Below, in pieces: positions 54,572 to 63,171 of a stretch of 64,000 nucleotides of DNA. Position 1 is the first letter of the stretch, and each line of letters starts with the position of its first letter. The notes under the pieces were generated by a model. The model searched no databases. It was not told where the DNA came from and was given only the letters and a program-made list of their open reading frames with translations. The stretch is from assembly GCF_030012525.1 (NCBI RefSeq), contig NZ_CP124855.1, forward strand, positions 310,001 to 374,000. The letters are read 5' to 3'. This DNA is from Chryseobacterium gotjawalense (GTDB taxonomy: Bacteria > Bacteroidota > Bacteroidia > Flavobacteriales > Weeksellaceae). The position numbers and the translations under genes were made by a program.

Positions 54572-54913
54572 TTAATTGCCTGCAGGAGCTGGCATTGTGG
54601 CAGAATTGTTGGTTCCGGGAGCAGTTTGTGGTGCTGGAGCTTCTTTCTTCGCTGGTGTCTGCTGGAAACTGGTAGTTGGTTTTGCCGTTAAAATAACACT
54701 TAACAAAATCAATACAACAATAATTGCTCCTAAAGTCCAGGTTGCTTTTTCCATAAAGTCATTGGTTCGCTGAACGCCAAATTGGGCAGAAGATGTTCCG
54801 CCGAACGTTCCCGAAAGACCGCCACCTTTAGGGTTTTGTGCCATAACCATAATGATTAGTAAAATACTAGCAATCATGATAAGAACCATGAATAATGTAA
54901 ATATAGTGCTCAT
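54572..54913 (-). CDS. secG: Preprotein translocase subunit SecG
   Basis: A 113-residue protein with two membrane helices (about 5-22 and 58-76) flanking the conserved cytoplasmic loop MAQNPKGGGLSGTFGGTSSA, the signature of SecG. The C-terminal 35 residues are rich in Pro, Ala and Thr, as usual in Bacteroidetes. SecG assists SecYE/SecA in protein export. It is converging with the glycosyltransferase operon, and a -7 box lies upstream. Confidence 0.95.
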   Translation of the reverse strand: MSTIFTLFMVLIMIASILLIIMVMAQNPKGGGLSGTFGGTSSAQFGVQRTNDFMEKATWTLGAIIVVLILLSVILTAKPTTSFQQTPAKKEAPAPQTAPGTNNSATMPAPAGN

Positions 54914-54936
54914 TTTTTATTCTGAATTTTAGTGTG

Positions 54937-54944
54937 CAAATATA
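54937..54944 (-). promoter_or_regulatory. secG -7 box
   Basis: On the minus strand TATATTTG matches TAnnTTTG and ends 24 bases before the secG ATG. No convincing -33 element was seen. Confidence 0.35.
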
Positions 54945-55246
54945 AAGCTTTTTTTTAATTATTTAACATTAATAAAGAATAGTTGTAGATTTTTCTAAAA
55001 ATCCAAAAGCCTGTAAATGGCTTAGCAATACGAATAACCGAAATTTTCATTTGTTCATCTATTGAAAGTCTGATTTTTATGATTTTATAATTTATCAAAT
55101 TTCCGCCGCAAATAGGGCGAGGGGAAAGAGTTTGCTTTTCAAAAGACAGTTTCAGTTCATGGAATTTTTCTTTTCGCAAATTCAAATCAGGGTTCAGACT
55201 TTTAAAAAGGCTATAAAATATGTACCTTTGTCTGTCAAATTTTTTT
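54945..55246. other. Intergenic region between secG and uvrD
   Basis: About 300 bases between divergent genes. A 115-codon minus-strand frame here (54955-55302) has no coding character and overlaps uvrD, so I do not call it. Apart from the uvrD -7 box I see no feature. Confidence 0.45.
55223..55230 (+). promoter_or_regulatory. uvrD -7 box
   Basis: TACCTTTG is an exact TAnnTTTG match, 16 bases before the ATG at 55247. An upstream in-frame ATG at 55220 overlaps this box, which argues against using it as the start. Confidence 0.4.
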
Positions 55247-55252
55247 ATGAAA

Positions 55253-57580
55253 ATGGAGTATTTAAAAGGACTGAATGAAGCACAATATGAAGCCGTAACC
55301 ACCCTGGAAGGACCGCTAATGGTTCTTGCCGGAGCAGGATCCGGTAAAACACGTGTGCTTACGATGCGTATCGCTCATTTGATTACCAATCTGGTGGATC
55401 CTTTTAATATTTTGTCCCTAACCTTTACCAATAAAGCGGCAAAGGAAATGAAGGAAAGAATCGCAAAAGTAGTCGGTCAAAGTGAAGCAAAATCACTTTG
55501 GATGGGAACTTTTCACTCTGTCTTTGCACGTATTTTAAGGTCAGAAGCCCATTACATTGGCTACCCGTCGAACTTTACCATTTATGATTCTCAGGATTCT
55601 TTAAATGTCATTCGAAAAGTGTTGAAAGACCTTAAAATCGATTCCGATTTATACAAACCTAAAAAAGTTCAGGCCAGAATTTCTTCTTATAAAAATAATC
55701 TGATCACCGTAAAAGCCTATCTCAATAACCCAGAGCTTATTGAAGCCGACGAAAAAGCCAATATGAAAAGTATCGGCGTGATATATCAGAAATATGTCGA
55801 GGCTTGTTTTAAAAACGGGGCGATGGATTTCGACGATTTACTCTTAAGAACCAATGAATTACTGACGAGGTTTCCGGAAGTTTTGGCAAAATATCAGGAC
55901 CGGTTCCGTTATATTTTGGTCGATGAGTATCAGGATACCAACCATTCGCAGTATTTAATTGTGAAAGCTTTGGCTTCTAAATTTGAAAATATTTGCGTCG
56001 TAGGAGACGATGCACAATCAATCTATTCCTTCCGTGGGGCGAATATTCAGAATATCTTAAACTTCAAAAAAGATTATCCGGATGCGGTAACAGTTTCTTT
56101 GGAACAAAATTACCGCTCGACGCAGAATATCGTGAATGCTGCAAATGTGGTCATTTCTAAAAACTTGCAGCAGTTTAAGAAAAACGTCTTTAGTGAAAAT
56201 GAAGAAGGAGAGAAAATAAAAGTCTACCGTTCGCTTTCAGATGCAGATGAAGCGAATTTTGTTGCTTCTAATATTTGGGAACAGCACAATTCTCAACAGA
56301 AAAAGTTTACTGATTTTGCGATTTTATACCGGACCAATTCTCAAACACGTGCCTTTGAAGATGCTTTGAGACGGAAGAATATTCCCTACAAAGTTTTTGG
56401 CGGATTATCCTTTTACCAGAGAAAAGAGGTGAAAGACTTAGTAGCGTATTTGCGGATTTTAATTAATGAAAATGATTCCGAAGCGCTTTCCAGAATTATC
56501 AATTATCCGGTCCGTGGGATTGGAGAAACTACGCAAAATAAATTAATAGTCTTTGCCGATTCTCAAAATATTTCGGTCTCGCAGGTTTTGGATAATCTGG
56601 GTTTTTATGCGCCCAACTTGAAATTAAATAATGGAATTTTAACCAAGCTTTCTGATTTTTGGTCCATGATTAAAGCATTTCAGGTCATGTTGAAAACCGA
56701 GAATGCTTACAATGTCGCCATGGAAGTTGCGAAAAGAACCGGCATTATTAAGTTTTTAAAAGACGATCAAACTCCCGAAGGAATTTCCCGGGTTGAAAAT
56801 ATTCAGGAATTGATGAACTCGATGCAGGGTTTTATCGAAGAGCAGCAACAGATAGAAGATGGTGATCCGTCGCTTTCCAGTTTTCTCGAAAATATCGCTC
56901 TTTCTGCAGATACACAAACCGACAAAAATGAAGATGGCGACCAGGTTTCACTGATGACGATTCACCTTTCAAAAGGATTGGAGTTTCCCGTAGTTCATGT
57001 GGTCGGTTTAGAAGAAAATCTCTTCCCAAGTTTTATGAGTTCTTCCACCAGAGAGGAGTTGGAGGAAGAAAGACGTCTGTTTTATGTCGCCTTAACCCGA
57101 GCCGAAAAGCAGGTGTTTTTTACCTATGCGGTTTCCCGTTTTCAGTGGGGTAAAATTACCAATGCGGAGCCATCCAGATTTTTAAGTGAAGTTGATGAGC
57201 AGTACCTGGAATTCGTTAACCCTGCAACCGAAAACCGTTTCATGAATAATTCCGGTTTAAAATCAAATATTTTTGATGATGAGCCTGCAGAGCCGAGATT
57301 CTTTAAAAAGAAAGATCCGAAGAAAACGATTGAAAGAAATGAACCGCTGCCGGTTCCGCAAAATCTAAAACCTGTTGCTACAGCAAGAATAATCAATCCA
57401 AGTGGGAATTCTTCCCAGGATATCGAAGTGGGTGACAGGGTTCGTCACGACCGGTTTGGCGTGGGGGATGTTGTTTTTCTTGATGGCACCGATCCTCAAA
57501 ACATCAAAGCAAAAGTGAAATTCCAGCATGAGGGCGAAAAAAATCTCATTTTGAAATTCGCAAAGCTGACGAAAATTTAA
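55253..57580 (+). CDS. uvrD: ATP-dependent DNA helicase UvrD/PcrA
   Basis: I start at 55253 (MEYLKGLNEAQYEAV), 775 residues; 55247 is nearly as good. Superfamily-1 motifs are in order: Q-motif LNEAQYEAV, Walker A GAGSGKTRV, Ia LTFTNKAAKEM, II DEYQDTN, III VGDDAQSIYSFRGA, IV QNYRSTQNIV, V TIHLSKGLEFPVV and VI VALTRAEKQV. The C-terminus has the Tudor-like domain (IEVGDRVRHDRFGVGDVVFL). The enzyme acts in nucleotide-excision and mismatch repair and removes stalled RNA polymerase or RecA. Monocistronic, divergent from secG. Confidence 0.96.
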   Translation: MEYLKGLNEAQYEAVTTLEGPLMVLAGAGSGKTRVLTMRIAHLITNLVDPFNILSLTFTNKAAKEMKERIAKVVGQSEAKSLWMGTFHSVFARILRSEAHYIGYPSNFTIYDSQDSLNVIRKVLKDLKIDSDLYKPKKVQARISSYKNNLITVKAYLNNPELIEADEKANMKSIGVIYQKYVEACFKNGAMDFDDLLLRTNELLTRFPEVLAKYQDRFRYILVDEYQDTNHSQYLIVKALASKFENICVVGDDAQSIYSFRGANIQNILNFKKDYPDAVTVSLEQNYRSTQNIVNAANVVISKNLQQFKKNVFSENEEGEKIKVYRSLSDADEANFVASNIWEQHNSQQKKFTDFAILYRTNSQTRAFEDALRRKNIPYKVFGGLSFYQRKEVKDLVAYLRILINENDSEALSRIINYPVRGIGETTQNKLIVFADSQNISVSQVLDNLGFYAPNLKLNNGILTKLSDFWSMIKAFQVMLKTENAYNVAMEVAKRTGIIKFLKDDQTPEGISRVENIQELMNSMQGFIEEQQQIEDGDPSLSSFLENIALSADTQTDKNEDGDQVSLMTIHLSKGLEFPVVHVVGLEENLFPSFMSSSTREELEEERRLFYVALTRAEKQVFFTYAVSRFQWGKITNAEPSRFLSEVDEQYLEFVNPATENRFMNNSGLKSNIFDDEPAEPRFFKKKDPKKTIERNEPLPVPQNLKPVATARIINPSGNSSQDIEVGDRVRHDRFGVGDVVFLDGTDPQNIKAKVKFQHEGEKNLILKFAKLTKI

Positions 57581-57706
57581 GGTGTAGGAAAACACTTCAA
57601 AGGTGCGGTTTCAGAAGCAAAACAATCGAACGGTTTTAAGAATATTGCTGAAGTAATTCAAGAGCGTAAAGCAGAGCCGAAAATTTGTAATTGTTATTTG
57701 TCCTAA
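57581..57706 (+). other. Open in-frame extension after the uvrD stop
   Basis: Directly after the uvrD TAA the same frame stays open for 41 codons (GVGKHFKGAVSEAKQSNGFK, then IAEVIQERKAEPKICNCYLS) before a TAA at 57704-57706. Composition is protein-like. It may be a former C-terminal part of uvrD or the tail of a lost gene; there is no start codon. I do not call it a gene. Confidence 0.35.
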
Positions 57707-57731
57707 GATTTTTTTTTATTGACGTGATCAT

Positions 57732-57759
57732 TTTTCAGTCTTTAGTGGAAGACTGAAAA
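57732..57759. repeat. Perfect 11-bp inverted repeat upstream of the LytTR gene
   Basis: TTTTCAGTCTT (57732-57742) and AAGACTGAAAA (57749-57759) flank a 6-base spacer. No T-run follows on either strand, so it is a weak terminator candidate at best. It lies about 90 bases before the LytTR gene and could be a binding site or the end of the uvrD transcript. Confidence 0.6.
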
Positions 57760-57816
57760 CAGGGAATCATTGAAATATTTTAAATCGGTGGCGGTGGTTT
57801 TCTGATTCTTTTTTAG

Positions 57817-57824
57817 TAATTTTG
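57817..57824 (+). promoter_or_regulatory. Possible -7 box of the LytTR gene
   Basis: TAATTTTG is an exact TAnnTTTG match ending 22 bases before the TTG start codon. No convincing -33 TTG is present at the usual distance. Confidence 0.3.
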
Positions 57825-57846
57825 AGTAAAACTAAAACCTATCACC

Positions 57847-58548
57847 TTGAAACTCAACTCTATCATTGTCGATGATTGCGAGATTGACCGGTTGACGGTA
57901 TTATCCTACGCCAAAAAATTCCCTATTCTTAATGTAATCGGAGTTTATTCTTGTGCTGAACACGCATTAAAGGCAATCGCGGAAAATGTAATTGATGTAT
58001 TGTTTTCAGATATCGATCTTCCGGGTTTATCAGGTGTTGAACTTCGAAAAAGTGCTCAGGAAGTTCCGGTATGTATCTTTATTACTTCACATTCAGAATT
58101 TGCTGTAGAAAGTTTTGAACTGCATACCTTAGACTTCATTGTAAAACCCATTAAATTTGACCGTTTTGAGAATGCCATTAAACGGGTTGAAGAATTTATG
58201 GAGATTAAACTGAAAGCCGATTTGTTTGAATCAAGTTTGGGTAGCGATGTGATTTATATTAAAGAAGGTCACGAGCAAACGAAAGTGAAACTTCACGACA
58301 TTTTCTACATCGAAGCACTCGGAGATTACTCTCTGATTATTACTTCGCAGAAAAGACACTGTGTTTTATCGAGTATCGGGAATCTTTTAAAAGAGGTTGA
58401 TTTTCAGTCATTTATTAGAGTTCATCGGAGTTTCGCGGTGCAGAGACAATTTGTTCAGAAAATCAATATGCACGAAATTATTTTGAACAATGAAGCTGTT
58501 ATTCCTGTCGGAAGGAGTTTTAAAGACAACCTGAATCTGTTGATTTAA
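57847..58548 (+). CDS. LytTR-family response regulator
   Basis: A 233-residue protein starting with TTG at 57847, the only start that keeps the first receiver strand (KLNSIIVDDCEIDRL). The receiver domain has acidic D9-D10, the phosphoacceptor D55 (FSDIDLPGLSG), T/S at ITSHSEF and K of VKPIKF. A LytTR DNA-binding domain follows (about 135-233, DVIYIKEGHEQTKVKLHDIF, RVHRSFAVQ). Such regulators usually pair with a histidine kinase of the LytS/HisKA_7TM type; none is adjacent, so it is an orphan here. It converges with the DUF3037 gene. Confidence 0.92.
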   Translation: MKLNSIIVDDCEIDRLTVLSYAKKFPILNVIGVYSCAEHALKAIAENVIDVLFSDIDLPGLSGVELRKSAQEVPVCIFITSHSEFAVESFELHTLDFIVKPIKFDRFENAIKRVEEFMEIKLKADLFESSLGSDVIYIKEGHEQTKVKLHDIFYIEALGDYSLIITSQKRHCVLSSIGNLLKEVDFQSFIRVHRSFAVQRQFVQKINMHEIILNNEAVIPVGRSFKDNLNLLI

Positions 58549-58557
58549 AGTTTCTTT

Positions 58558-58941
58558 TTATTTCACCAATTCTTCAAACAGTCGCTCAAAAGTTCCATCC
58601 AGATCCTTAGTTTTTCCGGGATGCGGTCGCGAGGTTTGAATTATAGAACTTCTAACCGCCGTTAACCACCGGAATCTTTCGGGAATGTCGAGTAAAGCGA
58701 TCGGACCGCCTTCTTTTTCTCCGCTCGCAACGTGTTTGAAATTTTCCAGGTTTTTAGAGATGTCCCCGAAATCAATTTTACATTTCATCGTTCGAAACTT
58801 TTCAGAACAAAGGTGAAATTCAAAACGGATATATTTTTCTTTTTTCGAAAACATAATCAGGCCGATGTTGAAAAATTCTTCTCTTTCAACTTTCGGTACG
58901 AGCCTAATGACTGCGTATTCGTAAATTTTAACCTCTTGCAT
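58558..58941 (-). CDS. DUF3037 protein, partner of the HipA-like kinase
   Basis: A 127-residue cytoplasmic protein beginning YEYAVIRLVPKVEREEFFNI, then GLIMFSKKEKYIRFEF, and ending with RPHPGKTKDLDGTFERLFEE, which I recognise as DUF3037. It starts inside the end of the HipA-like gene (14-base overlap) and is therefore co-translated with it. The pairing of a short HipA-like kinase with DUF3037 occurs in many bacteria as far as I know. The function is not established; it may be a substrate or regulator of the kinase. Confidence 0.85.
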   Translation of the reverse strand: MQEVKIYEYAVIRLVPKVEREEFFNIGLIMFSKKEKYIRFEFHLCSEKFRTMKCKIDFGDISKNLENFKHVASGEKEGGPIALLDIPERFRWLTAVRSSIIQTSRPHPGKTKDLDGTFERLFEELVK

Positions 58942-59707
58942 TTTTCGCTTCGTTTATAAAGTTTACAGAATGATCGCGACGTGCTTTCAGGAAATTAAAA
59001 TAGACTTCTTTAATCTGTTCCGGCGAATCGTCGGTATCGTTCCAGTCCAGCCACTCTAATGGAATTAAGGCTACAATGGCGTGCAGAATTTCATCGGTCA
59101 GTACCGATTTCGCAAACTGATCTGCTTCATCAAGCATGGTTGCCTGGGAAAGAAGAACGTGGTCTTTTATGTAAGCAAAAGGGCTTAAAGCATGTTTTTC
59201 GAAATTCATCCAGGAATGGTGAAAATATAAAGAGGCTCCATTATCAATAAGCCAAAGTTCTTTGTGCCACATCAAAAGATTGGTGTTCTTAAAAGTACGG
59301 TCAATATTGGTAATGTAAGCATCTAACCAGACAATTTTCGATGCTAAAAAGGGATCAACTTTTACAGATGGATCATAAGCAATTGCACCGGAAAGAAAAT
59401 GCAGTCCCAGATTTAAACCTTCAGAAAACTTCAGCAAATCCTGAATTTCTTCGTCGGCTTCCGTTCTTCCGAAATCCACATCAAGGTTGGCGAAAACCAG
59501 TTCGGGAATCGGCAATCCCAAAACCTGTGAAATCTTTCCGCCCAATAATTCCGAAATCAACATCTTCACGCCGTGACCTGCGCCACGGAACTTTAAGACA
59601 TATTTAAAATCATCGTCGGCTTCTGCAAGTGCGGGCAGAGAGCCGCCTTCTCTCAGAGGTAGAATATAACGCATGACGGTGACGGTTCTTAAAGACAAAT
59701 CTTTCAT
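58928..59707 (-). CDS. HipA-like kinase (short form)
   Basis: I start at the ATG at 59707 (MKDLSLRTVTVMRYILPLRE), 259 residues; a TTG at 59716 overlaps a -7 box. The protein has the HipA-type fold reduced to its kinase core: GGSLPAL (phosphate-binding loop), FVLKF-like YVLKFRGAGHG with the Lys, catalytic NIDRTFKNTN (Asp with downstream Asn) and metal-site LIDNGAS. It is shorter than classical HipA (about 440 residues) and has no HipB antitoxin gene; the partner is DUF3037. It probably phosphorylates a protein substrate, unknown here. Confidence 0.85.
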   Translation of the reverse strand: MKDLSLRTVTVMRYILPLREGGSLPALAEADDDFKYVLKFRGAGHGVKMLISELLGGKISQVLGLPIPELVFANLDVDFGRTEADEEIQDLLKFSEGLNLGLHFLSGAIAYDPSVKVDPFLASKIVWLDAYITNIDRTFKNTNLLMWHKELWLIDNGASLYFHHSWMNFEKHALSPFAYIKDHVLLSQATMLDEADQFAKSVLTDEILHAIVALIPLEWLDWNDTDDSPEQIKEVYFNFLKARRDHSVNFINEAKNARG

Positions 59708-59713
59708 AGAGGA

Positions 59714-59721
59714 CAAAAATA
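59714..59721 (-). promoter_or_regulatory. -7 box of the HipA-like/DUF3037 operon
   Basis: On the minus strand TATTTTTG is an exact TAnnTTTG match, ending six bases before the ATG at 59707, so the transcript would be nearly leaderless. No clear -33 element was seen. Confidence 0.35.
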
Positions 59722-59793
59722 AACATAAAAAACTTTAGAAATAAAAAAAGTTGCCGCTAGCAGTATGCCTGTTTGAAAATTTCAATCTTTTGT

Positions 59794-61467
59794 TCATGAG
59801 TCTTTGTCGTTTCTGAAGTTTTCATCCTTAAACATAATGTTGTAAATAAGGAAAAGGCCCAGTCCGATTGCAATCAGGAAAAAAATGAAAGGCAGAATTC
59901 CATATCCTAAAATAGAGTAGGAGGACGGGATTCTCATAAGTAATGCGGCTCCAATAATCATCGCTGCAATAATTAACCCCGAGGTAATGCGGTTAGCAAC
60001 TTTTTGAAAACCATCGGTTAAGCGTGTTTCATCGATCGCATTAATTTTGATTTCAAATTCGTTATTGGCTAATTTTTCTGTGATTTTATTAAGGCGGCCC
60101 GGTAAATTTTCAGCGAGTTTTTTATTGTCTAATAATAAACCGTACACATTTTCAGGTTTTAATTCCTGCTTTATTTTTTTATTGACCATTCTTTTAATAA
60201 ATTTTTGAATGGCTTGCTGTAAATTATAGTTGGGAGTTAATACCGCAATTATCTGGTCTAGATTTAATAATATTTTCCCTAAAATATTCAGTTCCACCGG
60301 CAGTTTTATTCCATCGTTTGCGGCAATTCTATTCATTTGCAGTACAATTCTGCCGGTTTCCATATCTTCAGCTTTCGTGCTGGTGCTTTCTAAGACAAGT
60401 CTGTTGATGTTTTTTCTGAAGTTTTCAATATTTGCGGTGGCAGAATTATAGTCGCTCATTTCTAATAATGCTTCCGTAATGGCGTCGCCGTCTTTTTTGC
60501 TCATTCCGACCAGTAACATCATTATTTTTTCCATCATTTTGGGGCTGAACTTTGCTACCATTCCCAAATCCATCAAAGCGATTTGGTCATTGGAAGTTAA
60601 ATGAATGTTTCCGGGATGTGGATCGGCGTGAGCAAAACCATCTACAATAATCTGTTTTAAATAAGCTTCAACAAGATCATCAATTAATGGATTAAAATCA
60701 GTTTCTAACTTTTTTAAATGACCGAGCGACGTGATTTTTTTACCCTCTATAAAATCCATCGTCAATACTTTAGAAGATGAATATTCAACAACTGGTTGCG
60801 GAATGACGAGGTGGCTGTATTCTTTTAAATTTTCTTTGAGGACCATTAAATTCTGTGCCTCTTTATGGTAATCGAGTTCATTGAGAAGTATATACCGCAA
60901 CTCTTCCACAACATCGTCAAGTGCATATTTTTTTGCCTCTTTGGAATGTGAAACCGCTATTGCTGCCATCTGTTTCAAGGCATCCAGATCATCGAAAAAA
61001 TTCTTGCGGACCCCAGGCCTTTGAATCTTTACTGCAACCTCACGGCCTGAATGCAGAACAGCTTTGTGAACTTGGCCAATAGAAGCACTTGCCAACGGAA
61101 CGGGATTAAACTCAACAAATGCTTTGCTGATTTTAACTCCGATTTCTTCTTCAAAAATATTTTCTACTTCTTGATAAGAAATGGTTTCTACATCATCCTG
61201 TAATCCAGCAAGTGCAGCCAAGTAGTTGTCAGGCAATAAATCGGGTCTTGTTGAAAGAAGTTGTCCTAATTTAACGTAGGTGGGGCCCATTCTTTTTAAA
61301 TCTTCCACAAGTTCTTCCGGTTGATCATCGAAATCATCTTTGGGAATTTCTTCCACGGTCATCTCGTTCATTGCAGAATTCGTTGTAGATTTCACAATAT
61401 CACTGTTGTAGTATTTGAGAATAAAACCAAAAAACTTGGTGTACTTATCGAGTTGTTCTAATGCCAT
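59794..61467 (-). CDS. AarF/UbiB-family atypical kinase
   Basis: A 557-residue protein of the ABC1/UbiB family. It has KxGQ-type GPTYVKLGQLLSTRPDLLP (residues about 60-80), the Ala-rich nucleotide loop PLASASIGQVHKAVL, the Lys in VAVKIQRPGV, catalytic DGFAHADPHPGN and metal-site LMDLGMV. Two membrane helices lie at the C-terminus (about 490-512 and 520-542). UbiB proteins support quinone biosynthesis or membrane lipid handling through ATPase activity; this organism probably makes menaquinone, so the substrate is uncertain. Monocistronic. Confidence 0.93.
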   Translation of the reverse strand: MALEQLDKYTKFFGFILKYYNSDIVKSTTNSAMNEMTVEEIPKDDFDDQPEELVEDLKRMGPTYVKLGQLLSTRPDLLPDNYLAALAGLQDDVETISYQEVENIFEEEIGVKISKAFVEFNPVPLASASIGQVHKAVLHSGREVAVKIQRPGVRKNFFDDLDALKQMAAIAVSHSKEAKKYALDDVVEELRYILLNELDYHKEAQNLMVLKENLKEYSHLVIPQPVVEYSSSKVLTMDFIEGKKITSLGHLKKLETDFNPLIDDLVEAYLKQIIVDGFAHADPHPGNIHLTSNDQIALMDLGMVAKFSPKMMEKIMMLLVGMSKKDGDAITEALLEMSDYNSATANIENFRKNINRLVLESTSTKAEDMETGRIVLQMNRIAANDGIKLPVELNILGKILLNLDQIIAVLTPNYNLQQAIQKFIKRMVNKKIKQELKPENVYGLLLDNKKLAENLPGRLNKITEKLANNEFEIKINAIDETRLTDGFQKVANRITSGLIIAAMIIGAALLMRIPSSYSILGYGILPFIFFLIAIGLGLFLIYNIMFKDENFRNDKDS

Positions 61468-61588
61468 AACATTTTTTTCTTGTCTAAAGAAAAAAATGTA
61501 CCATTAAAGCAATTTTATAGTGAAATGAGCAAATGTTTATCAAATTGATAAAAGTGTCAATGTGATTTACCATTAAACTTAATTCTGA

Positions 61589-62062
61589 TCAGTCGTTATG
61601 ATACGGTTTTCCCTGCAGAATCTGGTCTGCACGGTAAATCTGTTCTACAAAAAACAGCCGGATCATCTGATGGGTAAAGGTCATTTTTGAAAGCGACATT
61701 TTTTCATTAGCCCGTGCATACATTTCATCTGAAAAGCCGTAAGCACCTCCGATAATAATCGAAACTTTTTTCACCGAGGAACTCATCCAGTTATCGATTT
61801 TGGCAGCGAATTCGCGGCTGGTAAACTGTTTTCCTTTTTCGTCGAGAAGGACGATGGTGTCGGAGTTTTCAATTAAATTTAAAAACAATTTTCCTTCTTC
61901 CTTTTTGAGTAAATCAGGACTGAGGTTTTTGGCGTTTTTTACATCGGGAATTTCGATGATTTCAAAATTCCAGTATTTTGGCAGCCGGTTTTGATAATAT
62001 TGGACCAGATTGGTAATTTCTTTATCATCGGTTTTGCCCATGCAGACTAAATTAATTCGCAT
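61589..62062 (-). CDS. rlmH: 23S rRNA (pseudouridine1915-N3)-methyltransferase RlmH
   Basis: A 157-residue SPOUT methyltransferase. It starts MRINLVCMGKTDDKEI, has the SAM-binding knot IIGGAYGFSDEMYARA and the strictly conserved C-terminus EQIYRADQILQGKPYHND. RlmH methylates pseudouridine 1915 in helix 69 of 23S rRNA on the assembled 70S ribosome. Length is standard. It is divergent to the YihY/BrkB gene with only about 30 bases between the two starts. Confidence 0.97.
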   Translation of the reverse strand: MRINLVCMGKTDDKEITNLVQYYQNRLPKYWNFEIIEIPDVKNAKNLSPDLLKKEEGKLFLNLIENSDTIVLLDEKGKQFTSREFAAKIDNWMSSSVKKVSIIIGGAYGFSDEMYARANEKMSLSKMTFTHQMIRLFFVEQIYRADQILQGKPYHND

Positions 62063-62066
62063 TTCA

Positions 62067-62087
62067 TATCTTTGTTTTGCAAATATA
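62067..62087. promoter_or_regulatory. Adjacent divergent -7 boxes for rlmH and the YihY/BrkB gene
   Basis: TATCTTTG at 62067-62074 (plus strand) precedes the YihY/BrkB ATG by 18 bases. On the minus strand TATATTTG at 62087-62080 precedes the rlmH ATG by 17 bases. The two boxes are five bases apart and face away, so RNA polymerases at the two promoters would exclude each other. Confidence 0.45.
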
Positions 62088-62092
62088 AATTA

Positions 62093-63097
62093 ATGGGCAT
62101 TAAAACTCCACAATTCATCATCAAAATAAAAGATTTTCTGGATAAGATTCATATTCCTTTTTTAGGAATTTCTCTTTGGAAAATGTTTGAAATCTATGGA
62201 CAAGGTGTTTTTAAAATGCAGATTGGCAGAAGCGCAGCGAGTATTTCGTGGAGTTTCTTCCTGAGCCTGTTTCCTTTTATACTGTTTTTACTTTCGCTGC
62301 TGCCGTATCTTCCGCATTACGATAAATTGCAGTTTTATATTTTTGAAGTGTTGATGCAGAATATCTTGCCGGCCCGTATGCAAAGCGATGTTACGGGATA
62401 TATTCAAAATTTTATTATCCCGAATATAAAAAATATCAGCAATATGACGATTGTGTTTGCAATGGTTTTTGCGGTAAATGGAACGCATTCTTTGATTAAC
62501 GGTTTTAATTTCAATACCAATTTACAACGGGGTCTTGTTAAAGAATATCTGGTGGCTTTCGTTATAACCATCGCATTTATTCTGCTGATTATTGCTTCTC
62601 TGTTGGGAATCTATTACAGTGAAGTAGTTCTGAAATTATTTACACCCGAAATTAACATTTCCTGGTTGGTCGATAATATGTCGAAGATCATTGGATTTAT
62701 TTCGTTCCCGATTTTCTATTTTATTTTATTGGCGCTTTTTTACTGGGTGGGTTGTTTGAAGATTACCACTTTTAAACAAGCTGTTCCCGGTGCGATTTTA
62801 ACCACAGTTTTATTTGTGCTGGTGACCTATTTCTTTGCCATTTATGTGAGAAATTTTTCGAGGTACAATGTTCTTTACGGTTCTATCGGAACAATTATTT
62901 TGGTAATGGTTTGGGTGAATATCAATATCATTTTAATTTTATTGGGAAATGAATTGAATATCGCCATTAAAAGAGTTCGTGTCGAAAAAATGATTGCTGA
63001 AGAAATGGCTTCCGGCGAATTGCAGTTTGATAAAGATCTGCTTTCTGAAACCGAGGATATTATTGAAGACCATCATCATATTACAACGGATAAATGA
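62093..63097 (+). CDS. YihY/BrkB-family inner-membrane protein
   Basis: I start at the ATG at 62093 (MGIKTPQFIIKIKDFLDKIH), 334 residues; the TTG at 62072 lies inside the -7 box. The protein has six hydrophobic helices (about 48-70, 105-128, 150-175, 195-215, 230-250 and 265-290) and the family blocks SAASISWSFFLSLFPFILFL, YGSIGTIILVMVWVNINIIL and ILLGNELN. YihY/BrkB proteins are polytopic membrane proteins of unsettled function (once thought to be RNase BN). Cytoplasmic ends are acidic at the C-terminus. Confidence 0.93.
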   Translation: MGIKTPQFIIKIKDFLDKIHIPFLGISLWKMFEIYGQGVFKMQIGRSAASISWSFFLSLFPFILFLLSLLPYLPHYDKLQFYIFEVLMQNILPARMQSDVTGYIQNFIIPNIKNISNMTIVFAMVFAVNGTHSLINGFNFNTNLQRGLVKEYLVAFVITIAFILLIIASLLGIYYSEVVLKLFTPEINISWLVDNMSKIIGFISFPIFYFILLALFYWVGCLKITTFKQAVPGAILTTVLFVLVTYFFAIYVRNFSRYNVLYGSIGTIILVMVWVNINIILILLGNELNIAIKRVRVEKMIAEEMASGELQFDKDLLSETEDIIEDHHHITTDK

Positions 63098-63171
63098 TTT
63101 ATCAGTTCCGTTAAATTTTTGGATGTTACAGCAATAAGAAAATTTTCCTGTTCACAGATAAAAAGAAACCG

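Noticed and set aside
55220-55252. Upstream ATG (55220) as the uvrD start
   Set aside because: It overlaps the -7 box TACCTTTG, and the extra residues are not conserved in helicases of this family.
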